A DNA stretch of 64,000 bases from Bacilli bacterium (GTDB lineage Bacteria; Bacillota; Bacilli; RF39; UBA660): contig JAFXUK010000003.1 in assembly GCA_017525015.1 (NCBI GenBank), positions 186,001 through 250,000 on the forward strand, written 5' to 3'. Of this stretch, positions 17,051-25,870 are shown one piece after another. The position numbers were made by a program, and so were the translations under genes. The notes under the pieces are model-generated. The model saw nothing but the letters and a program-made list of their open reading frames with translations. It was not told the origin of the DNA and did not search any database. The first letter of the stretch is position 1. Each line of letters opens with the position of its first letter.

Positions 17051-18308
17051 CTTCTTCACCTTCTAACAAGAATATTGTATCCATTTTAATCTTTTTTAGA
17101 GCACGTACTATTTCACTTTTCTTTACTTTGTTCATTTTCTCTACTCTTTCGTAGTATGGCTCTATACCAGTCATCTCTTCAGTTAGTATTTCTCTTATAA
17201 TATTCATTGGAGATTCTTCTATTGAAGTAATTGACGAAGAGTAGAATTCTTTGGCAACTTTAACATCTTTTTCAGTAAATTTACCCTTCTTCAATTTTTC
17301 TAAAATATTTGTAGTTAATTCTACTGTCTTATCAAAATTATCTCTATCAATTCCTGCCCAAATCATCATTAGATTATCTAACTTACTATAAACAGAATAT
17401 ATTGAATAACATAAGGAATTCTTTTCTCTAATTTCACTAAATAATTTAGAATCAATTCCTCCTCCAAAAATAATGTTTGCTAAAACCATTGGATAATTCT
17501 TTTCATAATCTTTCATTTTAAGAGTTGGACAAATAATTCCTAATTTAGACTGACTATTATCACATTTTTCTTTTGCGATTAATCTTCTTTTTCTAATCTC
17601 TTTGTGTTCTACTTCTAATTTTATTTTTTTCTTTTTTATTTTTCTAAATTTAAAATTATTTTTAATAATTCTTAGTAGATCTTCTTCATTAAAGTCTCCG
17701 ACTACATAAATATCTACAAAGTCATCTTCTATCATTTTTTTATAATATAAATATAAATTAGATTCATTTATATTTTCTAAATCTTCCATATATCCAATCA
17801 TTCTATATGATACAGGACTATCTTTATCATAAGCTTCTTTTAGACGAATAATGGAATAATCTACTGGGTCTTCTTTAATAGATGAAAGTGATACTTCACA
17901 GTTCTTTTTTACTACATCTAATTTATCTCTTTTGAAGCAATTATTCTTTATATCTGGATGAAACAATATTTCATTCATAAATTCTACTGCTTTTTCAAAA
18001 TTACCCTCTTCAGTATATTTATCATTTAATACTTGTAGAATAAAACTTGTCATTACATAATTACCTATTCTATGAGTATTATTATAAATATCTGCTGCAT
18101 ATAAATCTTCTGCTTCAATAATCATACTTCTTTTAGATGAGTATTTACTTGTAGATTGTAGTAAAACATCTGATAAAACATTTCTTTTTGTAATTTCATC
18201 TTTTTTTATAGGACTATGAAAAACAATCCTCATAGTGATTGTTTTAAACTTTTCAGTTTTAATCATATGAAGATTGAATGCTCCTAAATCTTTCTTTATA
18301 TATTGCAC
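17037..18308 (-). CDS. ymfF: M16-family protein, non-catalytic subunit (YmfF-like)
   Basis: 423 aa. The fold can be followed from the N-terminal region (NVLSDVLLQSTSKYSS, LYAADIYNN) to the C-terminal M16 half (GIICPTLKMKDY, FGGGIDSKLFSEIREKNSLCYSIYS), but the HxxEH site is missing. The pair of one active and one inactive M16 protein is the rule for YmfF/YmfH. Translation starts at a GTG (18306-18308), correctly spaced from GAGGTGAT; no ATG is nearby. It is translationally coupled to the active subunit. Confidence 0.8.
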   Translation of the reverse strand: MQYIKKDLGAFNLHMIKTEKFKTITMRIVFHSPIKKDEITKRNVLSDVLLQSTSKYSSKRSMIIEAEDLYAADIYNNTHRIGNYVMTSFILQVLNDKYTEEGNFEKAVEFMNEILFHPDIKNNCFKRDKLDVVKKNCEVSLSSIKEDPVDYSIIRLKEAYDKDSPVSYRMIGYMEDLENINESNLYLYYKKMIEDDFVDIYVVGDFNEEDLLRIIKNNFKFRKIKKKKIKLEVEHKEIRKRRLIAKEKCDNSQSKLGIICPTLKMKDYEKNYPMVLANIIFGGGIDSKLFSEIREKNSLCYSIYSVYSKLDNLMMIWAGIDRDNFDKTVELTTNILEKLKKGKFTEKDVKVAKEFYSSSITSIEESPMNIIREILTEEMTGIEPYYERVEKMNKVKKSEIVRALKKIKMDTIFLLEGEEDEGN

Positions 18309-18344
18309 TATATCACCTCTAGTATTATTATGGATTGATTTTAC

Positions 18345-19046
18345 TTAAATTATTGATTCTAAAGCTATTTCTACCATCTTATTAAATGAGTTTTGTCTTT
18401 CTTCTGATGTTGTTACTTCTTTAGTAATTAAATTATCAGAAACAGTTAAAATAGCTGATGCTTTTTTATTTAGTTTTCTTGCATTACTAAATAAAGCAAA
18501 TGTTTCCATTTCTGTTGCATAACAATTATAGTTATCTCTTAGATTAGGAATAGCTACTTGATTGTAGAATACATCTGTACAAAATACATTTCCATGATGA
18601 ATATTTACTCTTAGTCTATTTGCAGCATTTTCTAACTTCTTATTAAGTTCAATATTGCTTGGAAGTACATGATCTTCTTCTCCAGTTAACTCTTGAAGAT
18701 AATTAGATACGGAATAACTATTTTCTACTAATAGTACTTCATATAGATTTAAATCTTCTCTAAATGCTCCACAACTTCCAATACGAATTATTTCATCTAC
18801 ATCATATTCATTAAATAATTCATATGAATAAATTCCCATACTAGGATTACCCATACCTGATGAGAATACTGTTACTCTTTTACCTTTATATGTACCTGTA
18901 TAAGCTAATATATTTCTAACACTATTTACTAGTACAGGATTTTCTAAATATTTTTCTGCAATCATTTTTGCTCGAAGTGGATCTCCGGGCATTAATACAG
19001 TTTTTGCGATATCTTCTTTTTTACTTTCAATATGAGGTGTCGCCAT
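18345..19046 (-). CDS. deoD: Purine nucleoside phosphorylase, DeoD type
   Basis: 233 aa from the ATG at 19044-19046 (GAAGG 7-8 nt upstream). The sequence TPHIESKKEDIAKTVLMPGDPLRAK is followed by SSGMGNPSMGIYSYELF and the C-terminal TEMETFALF and VSDN, all typical of the hexameric DeoD enzymes. It splits purine (deoxy)nucleosides with phosphate for base salvage. The family is complete in length. It stands alone between the M16 genes and ftsK. Confidence 0.95.
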   Translation of the reverse strand: MATPHIESKKEDIAKTVLMPGDPLRAKMIAEKYLENPVLVNSVRNILAYTGTYKGKRVTVFSSGMGNPSMGIYSYELFNEYDVDEIIRIGSCGAFREDLNLYEVLLVENSYSVSNYLQELTGEEDHVLPSNIELNKKLENAANRLRVNIHHGNVFCTDVFYNQVAIPNLRDNYNCYATEMETFALFSNARKLNKKASAILTVSDNLITKEVTTSEERQNSFNKMVEIALESII

Positions 19047-19111
19047 TTTCAAACCTTCTTTCTTATACTTTTATTATATAAAAGATTAATTACTTTTTCA
19101 ATTAAAGAAAA

Positions 19112-19134
19112 ACAGATGGTTATTCGCCATCTGT
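19112..19134 (-). terminator. Rho-independent terminator after ftsK
   Basis: An 8-bp stem ACAGATGG/CCATCTGT with a loop of 7, followed by TTTTTC on the minus strand; it overlaps the ftsK stop codon. Confidence 0.75.
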
Positions 19135-21369
19135 ATTGTCATATTTATATAGAACTTCTCTTGGTTTAGAATTTCCTGTTGCCGGTCCTATAATACCATC
19201 TTCTTCTAGTTGATCAATCATTGTAGCGGCTTTATTATATCCAATTTTGAATTTTCTTTGTAATAGAGATGCAGAGGCTTTTTGAGATTTAATAACGAAA
19301 TCTTTAATCTCATCATATAAAGTGTCTCCTTCAGGTTCAACTGATTCAGCATCAACACCATTATTCTCTTCTTTCTTTTCTTCTTGTAGATTCATAAATG
19401 TATCATCGTATGATGACTCTTGTTGTTTCTTAGTAAAGTCTATTACTTTTTGAATTTCTCCATCTGTAATATATGAACCTTGAATACGAGTTGGAATATT
19501 TTGTCCTATTGGTAAGAAGAACATATCTCCTTTTCCTAATAGTTTTTCTGCTCCTACTTGATCTAGAATTGTACGTGAATCAATTCCTGATCCTACAGCA
19601 AAAGCAATACGAGATGGAATGTTTGCTTTAATTAAACCAGTAATTACTTCTGTAGATGGACGTTGAGTTGCAACTATTAAATGGATTCCTGCAGCTCTTG
19701 CTTTTTGAGTAATTCTTAAAATAGAATCTTCAACTTCTTTAGCTGCTACCATCATTAAGTCAGATAACTCATCAATAATGATTACAATATAAGGCATCTT
19801 ATCCATAGGTTCTTCAGGATGCTTTTTATTATAATCTTCTACATATTCATTATAACCTTCAATTTTCTTTGTACCTGTTGCACCAAACATATGATATCTT
19901 TTTTCCATTTCATTAACCATCTTTTGTAATAGGATGGCTGCTTGTTTTGGATCAGATACAACTGGACATACTAAATGAGGTACTCCATTATAAACTGATA
20001 ATTCAACTACTTTAGGATCTACTAAAGCAAGTTTTACTTCATCTGGTTTTGCTCTCATAAGAATAGAACAAATAACACCATTTACACAGACTGATTTACC
20101 AGAACCAGTAGTACCAGCAATTAGTAAGTGTGGCATTTTATTAATTTCACATACTCCAATGTCTCCCATTATAGATTTACCTAATGGTACCATTAATTTC
20201 TTATCTTGATTTTGTAGCATTGCTTTACTTGCCATTATTTCATAGAAACTTACATTAGATGGAGTATCATTTGCAAACTCAACTCCCACTGTACTTTTTC
20301 CTGGAATTGGTGCTTCAATACGAACATCTTTTTTTGATAAAGCTAGAGCAATTTCTCTACTTAATGTAGTAATTTTATTAACTCTTGTTCCAGCAGCAAT
20401 TTCTAATTCATATTGAGCAACTGTTGGGCCAATATGTACTTCTACTACTTTAGCAGTTACTCCAAAACTTCTTAAAACATCTTCTAGTTTTGTAATATTA
20501 GCTTCTATTGCAGCATTATCCATTCCTTTAGACTTATTCTTTGGTTTATCTAAAATATCTAACGGAGGTAATTGATAACTTGGATTAACTGTATTTTGAT
20601 GAGTCTTTTCTTCTTTAATCTCTTCTACTTGAGCAGGTTTCTTTAAATCATCAATACTCTTAATAGTTGGCTTTTCAACCTCTTCTATTTCATTACCATT
20701 ACTAATGATAACCTTCTTTTGTTCTTCTTCCTCATCATCTTCATCATCGTCGCCACTTAAGCTCTTCTTAAGATTATCTGTTTTATCTTTTACTTCAGTC
20801 ATTGTACTCTTAAGGAAATCACTAATTGAGAATCCTGTGAATAAAATAATTCCACCAACTAAGAATACAATTGATACTATCTTCATACCTGTATTAGAGA
20901 ATAATATAGAGAATAAACTAGCAAATAAGCATCCGATAAATCCTCCACCTACTGTTACACTATCTCCTACTGTACCTGTTTTCATTAACATATTAAATCC
21001 ATTTGATAATTGTTCAATAGTAGCATTAACAATAACACTTATATTTCCATTATTTAATTCTACAAATTCCCAATGCATAAATGCTAGTAATCCAATTACA
21101 AATAAATAGAATCCTAAGAATTTTGTTGAGAAAAACTCAGGCCATTCTCCTTTTATAAAAACATATGCTCCTAATATTAATATCAATACTAGTGAAACCA
21201 TATATACTGAACCTGTTAAAAATAAAGAGAAGGATGCAAATAATCTACCTACTGGTCCTAATTTACCTAAACCAATAATAGCTGCCAAAATGAAAAGAAT
21301 AGCATATATTTCTTTTTTTATTTCTAATTGTTCTTTTTTATGTGATTTTCTTCTTTTTCTTTTTGCCAT
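19120..21369 (-). CDS. ftsK: DNA translocase FtsK/SpoIIIE
   Basis: 749 aa from the ATG at 21367-21369 after AGGAG; an upstream in-frame ATG at 21390 lies before the ribosome binding site. Four membrane helices lie in the first ~190 residues, then an acidic linker (SGDDDEDDEEEEQKK), the alpha/beta motor with Walker A AGTTGSGKS and Walker B PYIVIIIDEL, and a C-terminal gamma winged-helix domain (KASASLLQRKFKIGYNKAATMIDQLEEDGIIGP) that recognises polar chromosome sequences. It pumps chromosome ends across the septum. The linker is short, as in SpoIIIE-type members. Confidence 0.95.
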   Translation of the reverse strand: MAKRKRRKSHKKEQLEIKKEIYAILFILAAIIGLGKLGPVGRLFASFSLFLTGSVYMVSLVLILILGAYVFIKGEWPEFFSTKFLGFYLFVIGLLAFMHWEFVELNNGNISVIVNATIEQLSNGFNMLMKTGTVGDSVTVGGGFIGCLFASLFSILFSNTGMKIVSIVFLVGGIILFTGFSISDFLKSTMTEVKDKTDNLKKSLSGDDDEDDEEEEQKKVIISNGNEIEEVEKPTIKSIDDLKKPAQVEEIKEEKTHQNTVNPSYQLPPLDILDKPKNKSKGMDNAAIEANITKLEDVLRSFGVTAKVVEVHIGPTVAQYELEIAAGTRVNKITTLSREIALALSKKDVRIEAPIPGKSTVGVEFANDTPSNVSFYEIMASKAMLQNQDKKLMVPLGKSIMGDIGVCEINKMPHLLIAGTTGSGKSVCVNGVICSILMRAKPDEVKLALVDPKVVELSVYNGVPHLVCPVVSDPKQAAILLQKMVNEMEKRYHMFGATGTKKIEGYNEYVEDYNKKHPEEPMDKMPYIVIIIDELSDLMMVAAKEVEDSILRITQKARAAGIHLIVATQRPSTEVITGLIKANIPSRIAFAVGSGIDSRTILDQVGAEKLLGKGDMFFLPIGQNIPTRIQGSYITDGEIQKVIDFTKKQQESSYDDTFMNLQEEKKEENNGVDAESVEPEGDTLYDEIKDFVIKSQKASASLLQRKFKIGYNKAATMIDQLEEDGIIGPATGNSKPREVLYKYDNTDGE

Positions 21370-21462
21370 ATTCTTACTCCTATCTTCCATTATTATTATA
21401 CTACATTAATAAATTTTACACTAGTTAATTGTCAAATTTGTCATAAAAATAGACAAAAAAAA

Positions 21463-21476
21463 AGAGCTTAAGCTCT
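21463..21476 (-). terminator. Terminator after efp
   Basis: The palindrome AGAGCTTAAGCTCT is followed on the minus strand by a nine-T run. It overlaps the efp stop codon at 21468-21470. Confidence 0.7.
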
Positions 21477-22025
21477 TGATACATATTTTCCATCAGCAGT
21501 AGAAACAATAATAGTTTCTCCTTCTTCGATGAATAATGGAACTCTTACCATTAAACCAGTTTCACACTCAGCATCTTTTAATGCATTTGTTGTTGTATTT
21601 CCTTTAACAGCTGGTTCAGTATGAGTAATTACTAATTCTACTTTATCTGGTAAGTCAATTCCTAAGATTTCACCTTCATAACTAGTGATATATACTTCTA
21701 AGTTTTCTTTTAATAATTTTGCTTGATCACCAATATGAGATGCAGGAATTTCTAATTGTTCATAACTATCCATATTCATAAAATAGAATGTATCATTCAT
21801 ATTATATAAATATTGCATTAATTGCTTATCAATACGAGCAGTTGCAACTTTTACTCCGGCATTAAATGTTTGTTCATATATAGCACCTGTTCTTAGATTT
21901 TTTAATTTTGCTTTTACGATTGCAGCTCCTTTTCCAGGCTTAACATGTTGTGTATCCATTACAACAAAAATATTTCCTTCATATTCAATCGTAATTCCAT
22001 TTTTTAAATCATTTGTACTAATCAT
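21468..22025 (-). CDS. efp: Elongation factor P
   Basis: 185 aa with the three beta-barrel domains of EF-P. The tip loop in domain I is VKPGKGAAIVKAK, whose second Lys (PGK) is the residue that contacts the P-site tRNA and is modified in some bacteria. The family signature in domain III is GLMVRVPLFIEEGETI. It relieves ribosome stalling at poly-proline stretches. That fits the window's proline-rich proteins (the ComGA tail and the 813-aa type VII protein) but is not specific to them. Good AGGAGTGAATTT leader; transcribed after rpmG, with a terminator between. Confidence 0.96.
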   Translation of the reverse strand: MISTNDLKNGITIEYEGNIFVVMDTQHVKPGKGAAIVKAKLKNLRTGAIYEQTFNAGVKVATARIDKQLMQYLYNMNDTFYFMNMDSYEQLEIPASHIGDQAKLLKENLEVYITSYEGEILGIDLPDKVELVITHTEPAVKGNTTTNALKDAECETGLMVRVPLFIEEGETIIVSTADGKYVSRA

Positions 22026-22047
22026 AAATTCACTCCTAACAAACTAA

Positions 22048-22070
22048 AAAATAAGTAATAAACTTATTTT
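22048..22070 (-). terminator. Rho-independent terminator after rpmG
   Basis: A 9-bp stem AAAATAAGT/ACTTATTTT with a 5-nt loop and T residues on the minus strand, overlapping the rpmG stop. Confidence 0.65.
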
Positions 22071-22233
22071 ATTTCTTTTCTTTATGTACTGTATGTTTTC
22101 TACATCTAGGACAGTATTTGTTCATTTCAAGACGGTCTGTTGTATTTCTTACATTTTTTTCTTCTCTATAATTTTCTTCTTTGCATTCACTACATACAAG
22201 AGTTTTATATTGTCTATTTCCTACTTTAGCCAT
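22069..22233 (-). CDS. rpmG: 50S ribosomal protein L33, zinc-binding form
   Basis: 54 aa, starting at the ATG 22231-22233 with TAAGGAGG upstream. It reads [20 protein letters not shown] and has the two CxxC pairs (C14/C17 and C41/C44) of the zinc-containing L33 form, with the usual [13 protein letters not shown]. Many low-GC bacteria carry both zinc and non-zinc L33 copies; only this one is in the window. The secE and nusG genes that often follow rpmG are not recognisable here. Confidence 0.95.
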   Translation of the reverse strand: MAKVGNRQYKTLVCSECKEENYREEKNVRNTTDRLEMNKYCPRCRKHTVHKEKK

Positions 22234-22334
22234 TTTCTAATCCCTCCTTACACGTCTATCAGTATTTTATCATATTTTTCTTATTTTGCAAAAGATTTTT
22301 ATTCTTTTACGATGTTTTTTATCTATTTTCAAAC

Positions 22335-22370
22335 AAAAGAAGCTTTTATTTTGAAAATCCAGCTTCTTTT
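22335..22370 (-). terminator. Probable terminator of the small membrane protein gene
   Basis: Arms AAAAGAAGCT and AGCTTCTTTT (10 bp) are separated by a 16-nt loop; they flank the stop codon of the 81-aa protein. Confidence 0.5.
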
Positions 22371-22591
22371 TCTGTTTCTTCGGGTTTAATTAATTCTTCT
22401 AGTTCTACTTCTTCTATTACGAAATTTGATTTTTTAAATGTTTCTTCAAATGTTACTATGTTGTTTTCAATTATTCTTTTTTCATTTTCTTCACGTACTT
22501 TATCATTGTGATATGTCACTAATGATATTGCTACTGCTATTGCAAGAAATGCAGGCCATGAAACTTTTAAATCATTTACAAATTTTTTCAT
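22346..22591 (-). CDS. Small single-pass membrane protein, unknown
   Basis: 81 aa. MKKFVNDLKVSWPAFLAIAV opens a single membrane helix (about 12-27), and the rest is a strongly acidic helical tail (KVREENEKR, EEVELEELIKPEETEKEAG). GAGGGGG precedes the ATG. The SWP tripeptide and the position next to rpmG recall SecE, but the SecE core around the helix is not present and the helix is N-terminal, so I do not call it SecE. It lies between rpmG and the type VII-related genes. Confidence 0.6.
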   Translation of the reverse strand: MKKFVNDLKVSWPAFLAIAVAISLVTYHNDKVREENEKRIIENNIVTFEETFKKSNFVIEEVELEELIKPEETEKEAGFSK

Positions 22592-22651
22592 ATTCTTTTC
22601 CCCCTCAACTGGCTATATTATACCACAAAAACTTTATTTTTTCAAGAAAAA

Positions 22652-22669
22652 GAGAGTATCACTACTCTC
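22652..22669 (-). terminator. Terminator of the type VII-related operon
   Basis: A 6-bp stem GAGAGT/ACTCTC with a 6-nt loop followed by TTTTTC on the minus strand; it coincides with the stop of the DUF4176 gene. Confidence 0.55.
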
Positions 22670-22982
22670 CACTTATTGTTTTTAAGAATTCTTCTTTTAA
22701 TGTTTCACCATATTGTTTTAATGAATCATTAAGTGTTTTATATTCTTCATCATCTTCTAAACCTAGATGAATTATTTTTTCAATGTCTTCATGATTGAAG
22801 CCTATTCCTGTACTACTATCAATTAATCCTTCAGGATAACGGCATCCACCGTAATCATACATCTTTTTATCTTTTTCTTCTCCAGCAGAGAATATTAAGT
22901 ATGATGTAATCATTACTCTTTTATTTCCACCTTTTAGTAATACTACTGTTCCAACTGGTAAATATTTCTCTTTATCTATCAT
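22662..22982 (-). CDS. DUF4176-family protein (type VII secretion-associated)
   Basis: 106 aa. The family pattern is clear: YLPVGTVVLLKGGNKRVMITSY near the start, then MYDYGGCRYPEGL and GFNHEDIEKIIHLGLEDDEE. DUF4176 proteins are encoded almost only in type VIIb (ESX/Yuk) secretion loci of Bacillota; their exact job is not established. AAGGAGGATAAAT precedes the start. It is the last gene of a three-gene operon with the large Pro-rich protein and the WXG100-sized protein, 11 nt after the former. Confidence 0.85.
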   Translation of the reverse strand: MIDKEKYLPVGTVVLLKGGNKRVMITSYLIFSAGEEKDKKMYDYGGCRYPEGLIDSSTGIGFNHEDIEKIIHLGLEDDEEYKTLNDSLKQYGETLKEEFLKTISGE

Positions 22983-22993
22983 ATTTATCCTCC

Positions 22994-25435
22994 TTACTCT
23001 TCTACTTTATCGAAAAAGTCATCATCATAATCATGTGACTCATCATCATCGTCATCATTGTTTTCTAGGTATTCTGCATTATAATTTTCTCTCTTACTTG
23101 CAATTGCTGCTCCAGCTAATCCTACTGCTGCTCCAGCAAGAGCTGGTGCAATGTAATCTGTAACAGATTTCTTGCCAACCATTGTATCTGGAATTGATTC
23201 ATATTCTGGAATAACTTTTGGTTGAGTAGTTGGAGGAATTGTTGGTGCTGTAGTCACTGGTGTTGTTGGTGTAGTAACTGGAGTAGTTACTGGTGTTGTT
23301 GTTGTAGGTGTTGTAACAGGAATAACTGTACTTCCTCCTCCAATATTTCCTCCAGTATTTCCTCCGGTTGTTCCTCCAGTATTATTATTTGCAGGTGCAC
23401 CAGAAATTGGTGTTGTTGCAACTGGATCTAATGTCATTGATGCTGTCTTTAATTCAGCTGGTGGCATAGTTCCAGGATCAGTATATGGTGGCACCGGTAT
23501 AACAGGTGTCTTTGCTATTACTGGTGTACTTACATTTGGTACTGGATCTATAACTGCAGGTACTGCAGCAGTTTCTGATACTACTGCTGGTACATTAGAT
23601 GTTTTATCTATAACAGCAGGTACATTAGATGTATTATTAACAACTGCTGGTAATTGTACTTCATTTTGTGCAACTACTAAGCTGTTTGGTGTTTGTTTTA
23701 CTACAGCAGGTAGAGTTTGTGTCTCTGCTACTACTGCTGGTACATTACTTGTAGTAGCTGTTTTTGAAACTACTGTTGGTAATGTTCCACTATTAGAAAC
23801 TGTTGCAAGTGTATTTGAAGCAACTGCTGTTTCTGTTATTACTGCTGGCACAGCTGAACCAGTTACTATAGGGGGTTTGGCAACTACAGTTGGTACTGCA
23901 GGTGTCTTTGCCACTACAGCTGGAACTGCTGGTGAATTTGCAATTGGTGTAAGAGCAGTTGTTCCTTGAACAGCTGGTGGATATTGTAAATTTGAAACAG
24001 TAGGTGTCTTTGCTACTGTTGTTGATAAATTAGTTGCTGCTGGAGCTTCTCCTATTTTTGCAGGTAATTGTGTTGCTGCTGTAGGTGTTTCACTTATTAC
24101 TGAAGGTGTATGTGAAGCAACTGGTGCTTCCCCTACTTTAGCAGTTAAATTAGTTGCTGCTGGAGTTGGCTCTGACATAACTGATGCTGTATTTGATACA
24201 GCTGAAGTCTCTCCAGTAAGTTTTGTTGAAGCTTCTGCCACATCATCCAACTTAATGCTTGATGCATTTCCAGTTGGTTTAGGCTCTGTCATTACACTTT
24301 GACCTGCTGTATCTGGATGTGTTGCTTTTATTCCTCTTGAAAAATCTGTTCTTGATATTTGACCACTATCACGCATTTGCTTTAACATCTTAATTTTTTC
24401 ACCTGTTGACATAGTTGTATTATTAATTACATCATCAGCTGTGTTAAGAGTAGCAGTTCCTGCTCCTCCACCTGAAGTTCCTGTAGGACCTGATCCTGTT
24501 GAGCCTGATCCTGTTGGGCCTGAACCTGTTGGTCCTGATCCATTTGCTCCTCCAGTTTTTTCTAGAGAGGTTCCTGCTTTTTTTGCTTGAATTTTATTTG
24601 AAACAGCTTTAATAGCTTGGTTTAATATGATAACTGTTCCAGCTGACATTATACCATTTCTTACTCCTACTTTAAAGGCATCATTATAACTCATTCCCAT
24701 TCCTAAGCCAGCTTGCATTGTTCCACCCATACCACCTATTCCAGCGGCAGTTGCGGTTACTGCTAAAGAACTACTTGCAGCTGTTGCACCGGCTGCAAAG
24801 GTTCCTCCTCCGGCCACTCCGGCGAGTCCTCCGGTTAGATAGATTGCTCCGGCATAACCAATAGCTGTTCCTATACCTTTTGTGAAGTTAGCTATTTTGC
24901 CATCTTCTTTTATATAACTAGATTTAGTAATTGCTGATCCTAAACCTGTCTTGTAATAAAATTTGTGGAAAGCATCTCCTACATAATCTTTCTTAACAAA
25001 GTTTCCAATTTTTTCTTGAGCACCTTTGAAGCCCAATAATCCTGCTCCCCAACCAATTAGTGATGCAAAACCATCTACTAATTGTTCTCCAGCAGTGAAA
25101 ACTCCTTCTATTGTCTTTGAACCTATCATGCCTAGAGTTCCTAAGCCTCTTTGTAAGAAATTCATCTTGCTTACATCGCCATTATATTTTATGATTTCTT
25201 CTGCTGCATTTGTAATGTTGTCAATCATGTTTTGAATTTCAATAGTGCAGTTTTCTGGTAGTTTTATTCCTTCTTTTAAAGCATTTGTATCTACATATGA
25301 AGATCCTCTAGCTCTAGCAATTAAATTTAGACCAGATACCATTCCATCTGTAACATTACTTAGGGAGTCTTTTGCACTGTTTAATTTTTCTATAACACTC
25401 TCAACTTTTTCCTCATCAAAATCAAGCTTTGCCAT
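22994..25435 (-). CDS. Large modular protein of a type VII secretion locus (candidate substrate)
   Basis: 813 aa. An N-terminal helical domain (about 1-95, FDEEKVESVIEKLNSAKDSL) is like the LXG/WXG helical hairpins of type VII substrates. Next comes a Gly/Ala-rich hydrophobic segment (about 175-275), a Gly-Ser-Thr-Pro linker with four GSGPTG-like units (about 295-325) and a long Pro/Ala/Val/Thr region (about 380-740) with many PAVV-x-KT units. A last hydrophobic helix (YIAPALAGAAVGLAGAAIAS) precedes a poly-Asp tail. There is no catalytic domain that I recognise. It could be a secreted wall-spanning or scaffold protein. Its place between two type VII-linked genes is the main support. Confidence 0.65.
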   Translation of the reverse strand: MAKLDFDEEKVESVIEKLNSAKDSLSNVTDGMVSGLNLIARARGSSYVDTNALKEGIKLPENCTIEIQNMIDNITNAAEEIIKYNGDVSKMNFLQRGLGTLGMIGSKTIEGVFTAGEQLVDGFASLIGWGAGLLGFKGAQEKIGNFVKKDYVGDAFHKFYYKTGLGSAITKSSYIKEDGKIANFTKGIGTAIGYAGAIYLTGGLAGVAGGGTFAAGATAASSSLAVTATAAGIGGMGGTMQAGLGMGMSYNDAFKVGVRNGIMSAGTVIILNQAIKAVSNKIQAKKAGTSLEKTGGANGSGPTGSGPTGSGSTGSGPTGTSGGGAGTATLNTADDVINNTTMSTGEKIKMLKQMRDSGQISRTDFSRGIKATHPDTAGQSVMTEPKPTGNASSIKLDDVAEASTKLTGETSAVSNTASVMSEPTPAATNLTAKVGEAPVASHTPSVISETPTAATQLPAKIGEAPAATNLSTTVAKTPTVSNLQYPPAVQGTTALTPIANSPAVPAVVAKTPAVPTVVAKPPIVTGSAVPAVITETAVASNTLATVSNSGTLPTVVSKTATTSNVPAVVAETQTLPAVVKQTPNSLVVAQNEVQLPAVVNNTSNVPAVIDKTSNVPAVVSETAAVPAVIDPVPNVSTPVIAKTPVIPVPPYTDPGTMPPAELKTASMTLDPVATTPISGAPANNNTGGTTGGNTGGNIGGGSTVIPVTTPTTTTPVTTPVTTPTTPVTTAPTIPPTTQPKVIPEYESIPDTMVGKKSVTDYIAPALAGAAVGLAGAAIASKRENYNAEYLENNDDDDDESHDYDDDFFDKVEE

Positions 25436-25446
25436 AATATCCCTCC

Positions 25447-25773
25447 CTAACTTCTATATGCTTGTTGCTCATAATATGCATTTAACTCTGTTACTTGAGC
25501 GTTATAAACATTAACTGCTTGAGTATTAACATCATTAACACATTCTGCATATTGGCTTGCAAGATTAGCAATTGCTTGAGCAAGTTCTATTAAAGTGGGT
25601 TGAAGTGATTCACCATTTACATTTAATGCTTTTTTATCACATAATTGAGCTGCTTCCATAACAGTTTGAGCTGCATCTTGAAGACGCTCTAAACCACTCA
25701 TATATGTAACACATCCATTATGGATTGTATTATAATCGATTAATTCATTTTCATTAGTAATTCCATAGGCCAT
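25447..25773 (-). CDS. WXG100-sized helical protein of a type VII secretion locus
   Basis: 108 aa, almost entirely helical by composition, with two amphipathic helices (about 15-48 and 60-100) joined by a turn at KALNVNGESLQ. Size and layout match WXG100/ESAT-6-like proteins, but the WXG tripeptide is replaced by VNG and I see no C-terminal YxxxD/E signal. First gene of the operon, 11 nt before the 813-aa protein, with GAGGGTG before the start. It probably acts as a co-secreted partner or chaperone. The call relies on size, helices and neighbours. Confidence 0.6.
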   Translation of the reverse strand: MAYGITNENELIDYNTIHNGCVTYMSGLERLQDAAQTVMEAAQLCDKKALNVNGESLQPTLIELAQAIANLASQYAECVNDVNTQAVNVYNAQVTELNAYYEQQAYRS

Positions 25774-25834
25774 ATTTACACCCTCTATCTATACTACCTT
25801 ATCATAATAATTCTTTCATAAATCAACAAAAAAA

Positions 25835-25861
25835 GCAAGTGTATCGCTAAAAAACACTTGC
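25835..25861 (-). terminator. Terminator of the PBP-sortase operon
   Basis: An 8-bp stem GCAAGTGT/ACACTTGC, followed by TTTTTTTGTTG on the minus strand. Confidence 0.7.
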
Positions 25862-25870
25862 ACTTTACTG

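Noticed and set aside
22346..22591. SecE candidate beside rpmG
   Set aside because: Position and an SWP tripeptide suggest SecE, but the helix lies at the N-terminus, the usual amphipathic helix and core residues are absent, and a long acidic tail follows.
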